Assembly: GCA_037577475.1 (NCBI GenBank)
Contig: CM075204.1
Location: 9,250,855-9,314,854 of the forward strand
DNA from: Chaunax sp. Z400
Taxonomy: Eukaryota > Chordata > Actinopteri > Lophiiformes > Chaunacidae
Length of the DNA stretch: 64,000 nucleotides
Direction: 5' to 3'
Both the position numbers and the translations under genes were made by a program. Under the pieces are notes generated by a model. That model was not told the origin of the DNA and made no database searches. It saw nothing but the letters and a program-made list of their open reading frames with translations. Below are positions 11,733-24,160 of the stretch, one piece after another. The stretch's first letter is position 1, and every line of letters starts with the position of its first letter.

Positions 11733-14139
11733 CCTTATCAATGCCACCTTTGTTTATTTACTAAACAAACCATCACCCCAGTATGTGATTTTAGATGGAT
11801 CGGCAGCATTTTGTAAGGAAAAGAGGCAGACATATAACACAGCATCGTCTGCGTCTAGTGTAATGTTTTAAATATACCGTTTGTAAAAATGAAATTAACA
11901 ATAATTATTTACCTTCCTTTTTACTTGGTGGTTGATTAAGTCCTCGGAAGGATAAGAAGCTCCTATCCTCGCCCTCTCTCATTAATTTCAATACATTTTC
12001 ATTTAAATTTCTTCTATTTCGAATCAAATGCCGACTGCTACTAGATGCTTTAAATCTCACTGTTGTGGGTTGTCATCAAAATGAGAAATCAGAGGTGGAA
12101 CAGCAACCCCCCCACCCCCACCTTCATAACTTTTATACAGAGCAGTGAGGCCCATTAAAAGTACAGTCTTGCCTTGAACAGGCTGTGTAAAAGGGGATTT
12201 TTATAGGTTATATTAAACAAAAACATATATAGGCCTATAACACAAATCTGAAATCTTTAAACTTGTATTAGTTGACTTTTGTGACAAACTAACAATGGCT
12301 CAGCAAGCTGCAAACCCAACATTGATATACTCTCATCTTACACTGCTGACAAGTTAGCAAACATTTGCTCTCATATCTGTGTTATATAAAAACATTGCCA
12401 CCTGAAACTCATGTAATAATTCTCAAACACTACTGAGATTTTAAAAAATAATGATTTGAATGAATATATTTATATCATAGAAAATCCTTGAATGGGACCA
12501 TTTTTGTTCTTTTACTCAAATGTCAGTGCATTTTGATGGTTTTGGAGCATTTAGTGGCCATTGAATCAGTGAGAAAAGAACTGCAGAGGCACCATTCAAA
12601 GGAAGAAGAATTACTACTATGCTGCTGTCACTGGTAGTCAAAAGGTCAGCCAGTGATCACTTAAGAATCGTTTCTGGGATTTTATGAAGCCATGTATTGA
12701 ACTGAAGCGAAGGACACTGATTGACAGATGCTGGAATGGGAACATGACTAAATCAGAGTTTTAAACTATTCAATAGTTCCAGTTAAATGTCCAGGTGCTC
12801 GAGGCCTGTCGGGGCCTATAAGAAACATGACCTCTACACTCAGCCGTTGCCAGCATGACCCTATCCACACCTGCACCCAAGACTCCTGGAACAAGGCAAG
12901 GTTAGCTCCAAGGTAACCTTCGAGCAACACTGTTCACTTTGTTTTAGAAATAGTTCATCATTAACCCAGTTGGCAACTCTCTTAAACGAATCACACATTT
13001 AATTCATTTTATCAACAGGACATCTAATCTGACCACATGATCCAGTAAACTCACTTGCCCTTGATGGTGCACACCAAGAAACGGGAGAAATACCACAGAA
13101 ACAATGGCTTCCTCTGAAAACTGCTTTCTGATCCAATAGTTCACCAGGGAGGAGGTCTTCCATAAAATTTACTTTGACCGTTCTACTCAACTATCAGCCT
13201 CTGCACTGTGAAGCCCACGGGCTACAAGAACCTGGATTAGAAAATGTCCAAGTGGTCTAATAAATTTCTGCAAACACATCTCTGACCATTAAAAGAGGAT
13301 GGAAAACCAATATAGAGTAATTCTACCAAGACTTTGGGTTGGACTCACATACAGAAAGAGAACATTTATGGCAATTTGTAATGAGGTCAGTTGTAGCATG
13401 AAAGGATCAGTCAGTCAGTCAGGTGACGACTGACACATAACTGCATTTCTGTTGACACAACAGCATGCTGGGCTTCCAACACCCACGTTCATCATCCAAT
13501 CCAAAGCTCCCGCTCCGCACCACTCCTCTAAACACATCAAGAAGGTCAGAGGCTCTGCCCTCCGTTACAACCTTGTTCCAATACTGAGCCATCGACTTTC
13601 ACCTGTTTGGACTAAATAAAATGGACATTTTCTTCAATAGGAAATCAAAAATCAAAGCCTAGATTTCACAGAGCATCTTCAGATTGTTGGGATGAATAGT
13701 ACAAAACGTTTGGCTGCAATGACTCGTTTGAAGTTTCATTGTTAGCTTTGACATTCAAAGTGTAAATCAACATTTGAATGCTACGCACCTTCTTTTTTTT
13801 TTTTTTTGCACATCTTTTTGTTAAAAGCAGATGTTTCTGCACAGTTGCACATATATTAGGCTAAACTAACGTTATTAGTATTTCAAATCAACAGTGCACT
13901 ATAGAGCCATATTTAATTGGAACAAGCTACAAGTATCCACAAGGCAAGTACAGAATAAATATAATATTAAAAAGATATCGAAGAGTGAACTTTTGCAGAT
14001 GACCATATGCTATACTGTTCAATGTGTTTTCTTCTATAAATATTTCCTCTAAATCTCTCTTCATAAATAGGTGTACTGGAAATTTTTATGTTGTGCTATG
14101 TCTTCAATGTGAACATGAATTTTAAATCTTATCATATTG

Positions 14140-14300
14140 TTTTTCTTTCCTTTATTACTTTTGTTTTCCTATTTTGTATTGTATTACTAAGGACACACTG
14201 TTTGGTTGTAACATCTTCTTGCAAGGACCCCTGAAAGACTAGCAGTCATTAAATTGGCAGCTAATGGGGATCCTAATAAAACAATTAAATTTTTTTTTTT
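14140..14300 (+). repeat. Non-LTR retroelement 3'-end remnant
   Basis: The segment ends 'GCTAATGGGGATCCTAATAA' followed by A/T tails, a form typical of 3' ends of teleost LINE-type elements. No reverse transcriptase frame is present nearby. Confidence 0.45.
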
Positions 14301-16042
14301 CAAAGTTTGAACTTATTTGGATGTTTAGTTTTGCTTAGTGTTGAGAGAAGAGAAGAGAAGCACATGGAGTCCCTTGTTCTGCTTCAGGCAGCAGTGTTAT
14401 TTGCATACAGCAAGTTTATGTTCACAACAAACTTCCCCCAGGGAACATGGACAAAGGTCCTGATCGTGAGACCTGATCTAAAACAAAACAAAAAAACAAA
14501 AACAGAAGTGTATTCACACCCACAAGGTACACATCCCTGTCGCTTCACACGTCTGAGTACAGCCTATAATATTTAATTAGAATAAAAGTTTCAAGCATTG
14601 TTAACGTCTCACATGATCCCACAGGCCACTGCTTTTAAACAGTGTGGACAATGATAAACACAGAATGTTCACACAACCTACAGAATGAAACAGGCAAAAC
14701 AACACTAACAAAATATTAGAAAAAAAAACAAACAACAAACAGGAGAAAAGGTAAAGCTTCTTTTTTTTTTTACTACAAAAGGAACTAGAAAAAACTGTTA
14801 ACCATAGTAATCTTAACCTTTTTCTAGAAACCAACACAACAAATAATCAGTGACACAATGTCCTTAAAAATGCTTCAACAGCCACCAAACACAGTTTTTC
14901 CTGTAGTTCCAAGAAGCCGTCTCCATCCAACACAAACAGAATGATGCAATTAATGTCTTCCAACAAAAGAAAACAACTACTGTGAGCGCTCTATCATCAC
15001 ATGATAACATAATAACATAACTACATTTGAATATAAGGTAAATATTACACTTTTGCACATGATTTACAGAAAAGTTTCATTTCTAGAGAAGTCTGGTCCA
15101 AACTGTGTGGTGATCCTTCAAACTATATATGTTTTCAAATAATAGAATAGCTGCACTTCAAGGAAAATATGCTTGTGTATGTGTTTATGTGTATTTATGT
15201 GTGTATGGTAAATATTAAGACACCAAACAGCAGGTTAGGTTAGGTTAGCATGTTGGTTCTCAACCTGAGGGATACAGAGCCACCGCAGGCTTAGATGGGG
15301 AATATGGAGTGAAAATTATAATGAATCTGACTCATGTATAGGGAAAATTAACTTCCCATTTATAAGACGACTTTGTGTACAGATTAAAAATGGGAAATAT
15401 TAATGTTCAGTGGTGAGCTTTTATATCTTTACCGTCTTTATGCTAAGCTAAGCTAACTGGCTGCTAGATATAAATTGAACTTTATTAGAAGGATAAATCC
15501 CTTGAAATGAACCACCTCGTTTTCAAGGGGGGCCTCAAGCACCATTATGGTATAGCTTCATATGTAGCGGCGCGAGATGAGAGCGGTTTCCATCCTCTCA
15601 ACTACCTCTGAGCAAGAAAGCAGATAAGTGTATTTGCAAAAATAAATAGCTGAATTAAATCTTCATTGCCTTTATTGGCTGTAAACCCTTTTACTCCTAG
15701 TAAGACGACATTAACTTAGATAGAATGATGAAAAATGAACGAAACTCCGTGTTTAGGCTACTTTTAAAGGGAGAATAAAAGCCTTTTAGAAACTGCTGAG
15801 ATAAAATGTGACATTTTCCTTTTAAAATGAAAAGTATAATTCATGAACAAACCCTGACTCATCTCAAGACCCCAGAGGGTTTTCAGTCAAATCCTTAGAC
15901 TATTCGGTTTGTATGACATAACTTCTGGAGGTTGATGTTGGTCAAGTTAGACAACTTTATGTAGATAATCGACTGTTTACTGAGTCACTTCTCTAATTTT
16001 CCCCTCCCTACAATATGTTTTAACAGTTTTACCTACTCTTAT

Positions 16043-16205
16043 TACCTCCAACAAGGAGGTTATGTTTTCACCTGTGTCCATTTATTTGTTGGTTCTTCAG
16101 CAGGATTGCACAAAAACTACTGAATGGATTTCCATGAAACTTGGTGGGAGGATGGGTCTTGGATCGGGATAACGGGTCAGATCCAGGGTTTTATTTCACT
16201 CTCTT
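16043..16205 (+). mobile_element. AAGGAGG-type short repeat, copy 1
   Basis: It begins TTACCTCCAACAAGGAGGTT and continues with 'ATTTGTTGG', 'CAGCAGGATT', 'CACAAAAACTACTGAATGGA' and 'GGATCGGGAT'. The same blocks recur at several other sites in the window. The terminal CCTCC..GGAGG is itself palindromic. The 3' end is not sharp. Confidence 0.55.
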
Positions 16206-16959
16206 TTTATTTCAGTGGCTGCTGTTAAAATAGGTCTAGAGACCTATGAACCTCTACAAGTAGCTGATAAGAAAATAAACTGCAAGTGGAAACTGGTTTA
16301 TTTCAACATCTTATCATCAATTTGATTTACAGGCCTGCTTGGTGTTAAACTGTGAAGAGCTGACTGATATCCTTCCCAGAGGAAACCAGAACAATGTGTC
16401 ATGTGAAGTTATTTTTGCAGCTCATCAGCTGACATGACTAAAATGTGCTCTTCTTGTGCCAAAGCTACTTAGAATAAAAACATAGCATGACATAAAATTC
16501 GTTTTGGTTATTTCTAGGGAGCTGTGGGTTGATCAAGAGCAGCTACCGTTCAGTAGCTACTGCAGCCTAATCCTATGATGCTGCTGATGTAAGGATAGGG
16601 ACCGGTTGAAGCCAGTCTAAATGCCCCGGGCCTACATGAACTACACCAGGCGCTCAGTTGAAGTAGCGCAAACAATTGAATCAAGTAAAATTGAATCCAA
16701 ATCCCCATTAGCGGCGAGCGCAGGGAATTTCCACCTCTCCCCAAAGGCTCCTGAACGCATCACAATTTGTATTGAATCATCCCATAGTGACACGCATCCT
16801 AAGCGTTCCTCCTGTCATGTTAAATCGGAGCACACGCTCATCTCTGCGCGTCCACAAATCGCTGAAAGACCGGTTAATCCTCCTGATCACCGGTAGCGGC
16901 GGCTCTGTCTTTACGCGCCGCGTAGGGACGAGAGAAAAGGGCGTTAAATGTTACTTTAC

Positions 16960-17110
16960 CTGCGGTGAATGAAGATGAGTGCTTTCCTGTGCGGGCTGCC
17001 GGTGACCTTGGAGCAGAGAGATGCGTGTGTCTGTGTTGTGGACGGCTCTGAGTTTAAATTTCCTGAGTGAGCCGCTGCCTGACGTGGAGCTGCCTTGCGC
17101 TGCAGAGGGC
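16960..17110 (-). promoter_or_regulatory. slc16a7: slc16a7 non-coding first exon and CpG-rich promoter
   Basis: On the minus strand a near-perfect donor (CCGCAG/GTAAAG) ends an exon at 16960. The surrounding 16.84-17.11 kb is locally rich in CG dinucleotides and in GCGC or GCGGC clusters, unlike the A/T-rich flanks, as expected of a vertebrate CpG-type promoter. The acceptor at 1837 needs such an upstream 5'UTR exon. The transcription start is not visible; an A/T-rich box near 17052-17062 and an AP-1-like site at 17160 are possible upstream elements. The right limit given here is approximate. Transcript data would settle it. Confidence 0.5.
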
Positions 17111-17159
17111 GGTGCTGCAGCCTCTGTTTCTATTTTAGAGCAGGGCAGCTCCAGCGGAT

Positions 17160-17166
17160 TGACTCA
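17160..17166. promoter_or_regulatory. AP-1-like site TGACTCA near the slc16a7 promoter
   Basis: This is an exact match to the palindromic AP-1 consensus, about 200 bp upstream (minus strand) of the inferred non-coding exon end. A 7-mer occurs often by chance, so function is only suggested by position. Confidence 0.25.
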
Positions 17167-17559
17167 GCCGTTCATTACATCCACAGCTCCTAAACCCTCC
17201 TTCCTCTTAAGTCTGTCTGCTCAGATCTCAAACGCTGGCAGCGATCTGAGAAGTGCTGATTGAGCAGGGGAAAGCACAAAGGCTGCAAACGCTTTCTTTC
17301 TCTGTTGCTTTGGTTTGTGATCATATTTGTTTTACCAAAACTCAAAGATACTTAATTTAATCCACCTTTTAGAAGCTGGAACAACGTCGTGTTTAAAATT
17401 TTTGCTTGAAAATAAATTTATCATACATTGATGTGTGGTAGATCTTATGGGAATGTCATCGCGTCATGTTGTCCAACCATTGTAGATATTATCCATGAAG
17501 TTAGATAAAAAACTAACCATGAACCATGACTAACCAACCAAAACCCACTAAGAGCATAC

Positions 17560-17735
17560 AATCTTGTAATTACCCCTATCTCTAAAGTATCATTCAAAAA
17601 GAATTCTGGATCCACGATGATCTGGATCCCAAACTCTCCAAATATTTTCATCCAGATCTGTCCATAACGTTTTTGTGTAAACAAACAAACAAACAAAACA
17701 AAGCCAACAAAAACATTACCTCCTTGGCTGAGTAA
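17560..17735 (-). mobile_element. AAGGAGG-type short repeat, copy 2
   Basis: On the minus strand it opens TTACTCAGCCAAGGAGGTAA. Then come TTTGTT repeats, 'ACACAAAAACGTTATGGACA' and a double GGATCC-like stretch, matching the order in the other copies. Confidence 0.55.
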
Positions 17736-17935
17736 TCATGAGTGGATTGTTCAGGCGTGAGCTGTGAACGTGTTCCACACAGGACATACACAAAATGTTA
17801 ATAATAATATTCTTTTTGTATTTCTCAGGTATCTAATAAATAATTATTGATGAGGTCAGTGTGTTGTTCATTTAGAACCAGCACTTTTTGTTCACCCATT
17901 TTCCTCCCAAAGGGATAAATGTTTGCAGAATTGTG

Positions 17936-17937
<2 letters not shown>

Positions 17938-17966
<29 letters not shown>
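17938..17966. repeat. (TAA)n microsatellite
   Basis: About nine TAA units are visible. Confidence 0.9.
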
Positions 17967-17967
<1 letters not shown>

Positions 17968-18317
17968 TGTGTGGTTAATCCAAATCATATCTTCAAATTA
18001 ACACAAAAACCAGAAAAACATTTTCCACAATGGCAAACAATTTTATTATAATAATAAGATACTATGATTTAGACTAAAGATAATATAATTAAACCAGTTT
18101 CCTATGGTGGGTGTGGCGAGAAGTAATATACAAACCTATACAAACATCCAAGAATGTTTCATATCAGGTGAGGTACAGATACACAACAAGAGACAAGACT
18201 GAGAATGTCCACAGCAAAAATAATTCACAGTTTGGTTTATTATCAAAGAGGAAACCTATATAATAAAAAGTCATTGGTTACTAATGGTGTGCTGTCCTTA
18301 CACTTTGAAATGTCCAA

Positions 18318-18470
18318 TTACCTCCAACAAGGATGTTGTGTTTTCACTCATGACCATTTATTTGTTGGTTTGTCAGCAGGAGTAGGATACCATGACACCT
18401 GGTGGGAGGACGGGCATCGGGCCAGAGTAGACCTCGTTAGATTTTGGTTCAAATACAGATAAAGGGTTGA
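18318..18470 (+). mobile_element. AAGGAGG-type short repeat, copy 3 (decayed)
   Basis: 'TTACCTCCAACAAGGATG' is followed by 'CATTTATTTGTTGGTTTGTC' and 'TGGTGGGAGGACGGG', parallel to copy 1 with substitutions. Confidence 0.5.
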
Positions 18471-19142
18471 ATGCATTTTTTGTGAGTTTGGATGTTTTGA
18501 ACATAGTAGGGGGAGTAGAGGGAATTATTAAATCAGCTAAAATGTAGTTGAAGGGGAGGATATGAATACTTGCAGATTGATTTTCTGAAGACTGACTTTT
18601 ACTTCAACAGTGTATCAGATGCAGTCTTTGTCCTAAATGTTCTTTGTATGCTTAAAGCTTAAAAGCTGCTGGTATCAAAAGCAGCAAACTCAATCTGGGT
18701 CATTTGAGCTCAATCTGCCGGATTAATGTGAAGGGGTCACGGTGAAGCTCGTACATATGGATTGGCATTAAATAACTGAATTTAAAGCTAATGGTAGTCG
18801 GTGAGGCTGGTGTTAATATACATTGAAAATACATTTTTGAGGGTTGATTGAAGGGTTTGTTATCAGCATGGTTCAACTCGTATTCCTTCTGTCTGTCTGT
18901 ACATTTTTACACAGCTGTATATTACTTGAGTATTTCCATTTGGCTCCACATTGAACAACTGCAGCATCAAAATACCTTTACTTGTATTGGTTAGTGAAGA
19001 AAAACAAAACTAGAGAGGACTCAGATAGCTCATATCTCCGCTAACGCCATTACCACTAGTCAACTATTGCATCATTGCACCCAGGGCATACCACACACTT
19101 TGGTGATGTCACCGCGATGACGTCGCTCAGCTCGAATCAGCC

Positions 19143-19224
19143 GGATACAATTCAATTCAATTTATTTATATAGCGCCAAATCTCGACAAAAGTTATATCA
19201 AGGCACTTTCCAAAAAGAAAGGTG

Positions 19225-19262
<38 letters not shown>

Positions 19263-19370
19263 TTGGGAGATAGCTGGAGAGAGAGAGAGATGGGGAGATA
19301 GTTGGGGAGAGAGAGATAGGGAGGATAGGTGGAGAGAGAGGGAGTGAGGGACAGACATGTTCAACCGCAA
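19143..19370 (-). repeat. Common teleost interspersed repeat plus GA-rich low-complexity tract
   Basis: 'CAATTCAATTTATTTATATA' and 'GCGCCAAATC' followed by 'AAGGCACTTTCC' is the reverse complement of the element end at 30.8 kb. On the minus strand it ends in the pentamer (TTGAA)n, the short tandem tail usual for non-LTR elements. A GA/GGGA-rich stretch follows to 19350. Confidence 0.55.
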
Positions 19371-19849
19371 TAGGAAAAACAACTATTCTAATAGAGAGAT
19401 TACAGTTTGTAGTTTTTACAATAACTGCTACAATAAATACACTGATAATAATGATAATATTTATAATGATGATGATGATGATCGTAAGAGTAATAATAAT
19501 ACTACAGATCTATTTTACCACTAGATATAACTTCTTACCTTTCATAGACCAGGACTCCATGGAAGAAGGGATCTTGTATCTCAATGGGACCTTAAAGGAT
19601 AAATAAATTAAATTTTAAAAAGATGCATGAAATCCATTTGAATTACTCTGAATCTGCATTATCTCAGCTACACATTGGTGGCAGAGTCTCTATCCTTCAC
19701 TGTTACTGTACGCATATCCCACCCACCCCCCCAATTGTAGATGTTAATCTCTAATCCAATTCCAAGAGATTAGTGGAACTTGATGAGTTGTTCCTGCCTG
19801 GCTATTTATTTTGATTGGCTTGTTTTATTTCAGGATATTGTTGAAAAGT

Positions 19850-20035
19850 CAAACAAAAGAAGGCTTGAAAATCAAAATTTTAATTGAGTCTTCTTTGATC
19901 CAAGATCCAACGACTGTACACAAAATTGAATCAGAATCTCTCGACAACTCTTTGAAATATCCTGCAGACAACAAACAAACCAATAAACATGGGTGACCAC
20001 ATAACCTCCTCCAGTTATCATTGACGGAGGTAAAC
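19850..20035 (-). mobile_element. AAGGAGG-type short repeat, copy 4
   Basis: The minus strand reads TACCTCCGTCAA...GGAGGAGGTTATGTGGTCAC, then 'TTTGTTTGTTGTCTGCAGGA' and a 'GGATCTTGGATC' block, as in the other copies. Confidence 0.5.
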
Positions 20036-21164
20036 ATACTATATCCTATTATCTATAATAATATAACATTGTGGAAGGAGAATTCTGTATATCTGCATAT
20101 GAGTATTTTGACTTTTGATACTTTAAGGACATTTTGTTGATGATATGTTTGAATTCATAACTTTTACTAGTAATGGAGTATTTTTAGTTCGTCTTTGCTC
20201 TGATGTTGGTTTGAGGATTATGGCTGCACGATTTTTCTGCAATGTATGTTTACAATATTAAAAACTACAGGAAATGTCACCAGATACGTGGAAAGTGTTC
20301 TTTCTGGCATGCTGTCCTCTTTATGTTTGAACTGCATCCTTTAATGCCTTGTGTTTGGGGTCATTTTTGGGCATCTCTGTGCTGATTTGGTGAACGCCAT
20401 CATTTTCACAGGGACAAAAATAAAACCAAAATAAACATGTTAGCTGCCATTTTCTGATATATATAAAGTATATATATATATATACAGTATATACTTTTTT
20501 TTTCTTTGCTAGTATTCAGCTAATGAAGTAAACCTGGAGGGCAACTATATACAGACAGCAACCCTCCAAGATATCCAGGATGTGATCCAGCTGCTCTAAC
20601 CGTTCCCGGGCACACTGTGAGGAAAAAAACAAAACAAACACCATAAACTCTCTAGCACCGCCCTTCTCAACCAGGGTTCTGAGCCATGAATGGACAGAGT
20701 TGTTCAAAACACCATCAGCAAACACACAAACCTGAGGTTGAGAGTGCTCCACTGACTGAGCTAGTCAGTCAGATTTCAGGGCTCAAAATGAATTTGGACT
20801 GAATATTATGTGTGATTAATACCTGTCAGCTGTAATACCTGTAAGATCTCCTGCTCTGCCTTTGCCCTGCAGGCCACCCACAGACTACTTACCCCTTAAT
20901 TACTGTACATAGACAGACAAATGTAAATTCCCTTCACTTCACTCAACATTATTATCCCTGGGAAGGAAAGTTCAGAAAGCACATACAACTGTAAATACTG
21001 TGCAAAATAAATGTTGTTGTCAAAGCTAAAAAAAAAATTTAAAAAATCAACAACAAACAAAAACAAAAACAGCAGGACAAGCAGATAATTGTTGAACAAC
21101 AATAAATATGAAACATAAAATGTTTTACCATGTTTGTCTTTGGAGAAAACATGCTTTCCTACTT

Positions 21165-21320
21165 TTATACAGACTTGGTTCTGCTTGTCTGATCTTTTAG
21201 GCCATTGGTGGAGACTTCGTCACCTCTCATCCAAGAGTCTTCATCAGTTCTAATTGACTGGTGGGAACTATTTTCCCTCACAGGAGCTTAAATCCACCCC
21301 ATCAGTCTAAATGAAACTGG
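21165..21320 (-). repeat. Penelope-like element 3' remnant (tentative)
   Basis: The minus strand contains 'CTGATGAAGACTCTTGGATG' and 'AGAGGTGACGAAGTCTCCAC', a sequence I associate with the 3' flank of fish Penelope/Neptune elements. No GIY-YIG or reverse transcriptase coding sequence is present here. Confidence 0.35.
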
Positions 21321-22837
21321 TGCTCTGTGTGTGTAGCCACAGTATTTCCTTTTACACGGCAAAATGATTTGATTATTGAACTAATTTATTGATGCCGTAA
21401 CTCATGTTACGGACTCGTTTGATAACCTTTTATTATAGATAAGGTCAGTTTCTGCACTCATAACTCTGTACATGTGGTATTTTTCATATAGTTTTTATGG
21501 TCTCTCTGTCTAATGACTCATTTCAGTGCATACAAGCTATCCGGTGCTAAATGAAGCACTTCTTCTGCGCTGCTTCCCAGTTGGTAGCTTCATCTAAAAA
21601 AACAAACGTGCTGTGGTGTGTGATGATTCACATGATCCTCACTGTTTGAACATGTCAACGATAAGCTTTCAGGTCACAGATTAAAAACACAAACATGAGG
21701 GCTCAGATTATGGATGCATGGCGCTCCCAAAATCCCAACAGAAATTTCAGACAAGCCTGCTTTGTTAAGGTAGAGGTGTGACTCCGAGGGGAAGCCAGGA
21801 GAAACGTGGTTTAGAGTCTAGTTGAGAGCATTAAGGGTGAACATGATCCGGGAGAGAATAATAAAAAATATTATAGTTTTACACCATCAATGTTTGTGAG
21901 GTTTTTTTCTCATATTTCTTCCAAACTCCATGTAAAATTCTGTGGTGATCAGTTGATTATTTTATCACTGAATGATGTGATAATATCAACATTTATGTAG
22001 CAAATAAAATAGAATGTACTTCTTCCTCTATTCTTCTTCATTTTGACTAAACATCCGTTGTATTTCTACTTATTATTTATAAGCTATACATTTGTAGCTT
22101 ATTGGTTGTTCTATTTTTTGTGTGATTTTTTTTTGGGGGGGGGGGGTTTGCTACAGCTCCACAATGCATTTTACAGCTTTATTTGATTCCTTCTGCCAGC
22201 AGTCTGATCCCTGTATGATCCCGGGTCTGAATCAGTAAAATGGAATAAAATAAAATGAGTCAGTAAACTGAACTAGAGCACTCACTGCTCTCTTTGTCCA
22301 GCGAGGCATTACACAACCAGACGCTGCAGTGGATCAGTCTGGTTCTCCTGGTCAGGAGCAAATATGCTGCAGCCATTCATTTCAATTCAATGCAAATGAA
22401 TGTGCACCACAACGTAAGCACACATGCAGACAGAAGACACAACATGTTACCAGTCCTCTGTGAGCTCTTTGCTCACTCTGACTTTTACAGAAGTTTACAT
22501 TCATGAAAGGATGTAGATGTAGATTCATGCTATTTATCACATAAATCTTTAGTCACTGTATATTATCTTGTAATTCACTACAAACTATTTGAGCTTGACT
22601 CATACATTACTTACAGAGTGCTTGAATGAATAAGAAGAAAGTGCACATTGAACACAAGTGAGAATGTTTCTGTAATTGTAGAAATTGAGGAGGTGAATAC
22701 ACACTCACACAGGTGTTCACAGCTTCAAGTGTGTGTGTTTGTGAATTGTTATAGAGGGAGTGAAGGGAAGCCTCACAAAAATACATTTATATTGCTGAAA
22801 TGACTCTCAGATATATTGTTAATAGATATATTAATTA

Positions 22838-22840
22838 AAT

Positions 22841-22897
<57 letters not shown>
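22838..22897. repeat. (AT)n microsatellite
   Basis: About 28 AT units are visible. The allele is much longer than in the duplicated partner near 27.69 kb. Confidence 0.9.
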
Positions 22898-22899
<2 letters not shown>

Positions 22900-23340
22900 C
22901 TTTTTAAATTGTCTCTCAGATTACCCTCTCAGTACCCTTGGGTATTATTTTGTGCTGCAAATAAAGAGCTTTTATAAACAAGGCTGGGCTGAGTGCAAAC
23001 TGTTTATTTATTTCTGTATATTTACAGCTGTTAGAAATAACAAATTACAACATAATGAGAAATAACATAAATCTCTTTTATTATATTGAAACAATGTGAA
23101 TATCTTAACTCACAATAATATTAACAGAAGGCACATCTGCGATCACCTCTAATGCCTTTACAATAAACACAGCGTTAAACACACTCACTATGTGAAATAG
23201 TCCAACATCTGTCGCTGTGAAGCTGACATTTGCTCATCAAAAAAAGGCAGCAAAGTTCTCAGGTTGTGATGAATTAACAGGAGTCAAACTGTCCTCATCC
23301 TTTCCAGAGGGAAGTGCAGGGAGGACTATCAGCCTGGCAA

Positions 23341-23610
23341 TTAGTCCAGTGTAGACAGGAGCACATACTGGCGGCTGCTAAAGCCAAACTGGATAACATC
23401 CTCCTCTTTGAGCTCGTAATAGCGCTGGGGCTCTATGCGCTGGTTGTTCAGGTAGGTCCCGTTAGCAGAGCCAGGTCAATGATGCAAGGCTTTACGCTGT
23501 GGCCAAGGGTGCTGTCAGCATGTGTACATTTAAGCAGGATGTGTGGTCTATGGGGATGTCAGCAATTGCTCTATGTCGCCCAAACAAATAGGCACTTTGT
23601 CTGTGAAGAT
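23341..23610 (-). pseudogene. SNIP1-like FHA-domain fragment, copy A (C-terminal part)
   Basis: SNIP1 is a nuclear FHA-domain protein linked to SMAD/p300 signalling and the spliceosome. On the minus strand this copy starts with YLHRQSAYLFGRHRAIADIP, loses the SKQHAVFQYRLV block by a deletion just after the cysteine at the end of that segment, then continues through the ADGT, IIDLGSANGTYLNNQRI and RYYELKEEDV parts to a TAA stop at 23343-23341. The deletion and an extra base difference near 23475 break the frame. The upstream part is separated by a 640-bp insertion. It is clearly a pseudogene fragment. Confidence 0.8.
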
Positions 23611-23946
23611 ACAGACAAACGGACTTCACATACTTCACTTATAACGTGATCTTTTACTGTTATAACGTGAACTTATCACGTCTCAAAACGATAAGTTGGC
23701 CTCTGGCGGAAGTGGAAGTGTGTTTTTTTCCCACAACTTTATTGAAGTGTAAAATATACAATATTCAATCAATATGGTAAATAACATTGTGAAAACACAC
23801 TTCATAAACAGACATCGGACAAGCATTATATTACACATTGAAGTGGACACTTGTTGCTATTTTTCCAGTGGACTAACATCTCCATGGCCCAAAACACAGA
23901 TATTCCATTGTTAAGATTTCTACGTCTCAATCCGAGCATGACGTAC

Positions 23947-24038
23947 AATTTAATCAAATCATGTAGGTGAGCCATATTCCTCAGTTTATCCGTTCTCCGC
24001 AGACTTTACTCATTCAAACAAGAGTAGGTTTTAACCTG
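23947..24038. repeat. Inverted-repeat arm 1 (partner 24725-24824)
   Basis: About 90 bases, including 'GTGAGCCATATTCCTCAGTT' and 'CATTCAAACAAGAG', recur as the reverse complement at 24725-24824 with only a few mismatches. The arms enclose about 690 bp that includes SNIP1-like sequence. Confidence 0.85.
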
Positions 24039-24080
24039 ATAAGTTTGTATCACGTTATATAACGTAATAAGTTTGTTGTG

Positions 24081-24160
24081 GTTTTTGCATTCGTGCTGTA
24101 GTTTTTGCATTCATGTTGGGGCTTTTGCATTCGTGTTGTGGCTTTTGCATTTGTGTTGTG
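24081..24160 (+). repeat. 20-bp tandem repeat, four units
   Basis: The units are variants of GCTTTTGCATTCGTGTTGTG, four in a row, at the centre of the 640-bp insertion. Confidence 0.85.

Larger units (their letters stand above)
1838..16959 (-). other. slc16a7 intron 1 (about 15.1 kb), hosts a nested gene and repeats
   Basis: This is the inferred intron between the 5'UTR exon ending at 16960 and the coding exon starting at 1837. It holds a candidate three-exon gene on the plus strand (5518-6811), a SINE, short tandem repeats, a LINE-like tail near 14.2 kb, an AAGGAGG-type element at 16.04 kb and a perfect hairpin at 11.7 kb. The stretches 3.3-5.2, 9.1-11.4, 11.9-14.1 and 14.3-16.0 kb show only short chance frames. 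Confidence 0.55.
17281..22380. other. Intergenic region upstream of slc16a7
   Basis: I see no gene. The region holds three AAGGAGG-type elements, simple repeats (TAA at 17.94 kb, GA at 19.2 kb, GAT near 19.46 kb, TA near 20.46 kb), a common teleost repeat at 19.15 kb and a Penelope-like tail at 21.2 kb. Frames found here are short and lack codon or domain signals. Confidence 0.6.
22384..23610. repeat. Duplicated unit 1 (direct copy of 27216-28438)
   Basis: From 'AATGCAAATGAATGTGCACC' to the FHA-coding end, this segment matches 27216-28438 base for base with scattered changes. It includes the block 'GCTGGGCTGAGTGCAAACTG', the 3'UTR-like part and the SNIP1-like fragment. The main length difference is its long (AT)n run near 22840-22897, which is about 20 bp in the partner. 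Confidence 0.85.

Noticed and set aside
17445..17696. 83-codon minus-strand open frame
   Set aside because: It overlaps a short AAGGAGG-type repeat and has no start context, splice pattern or domain.
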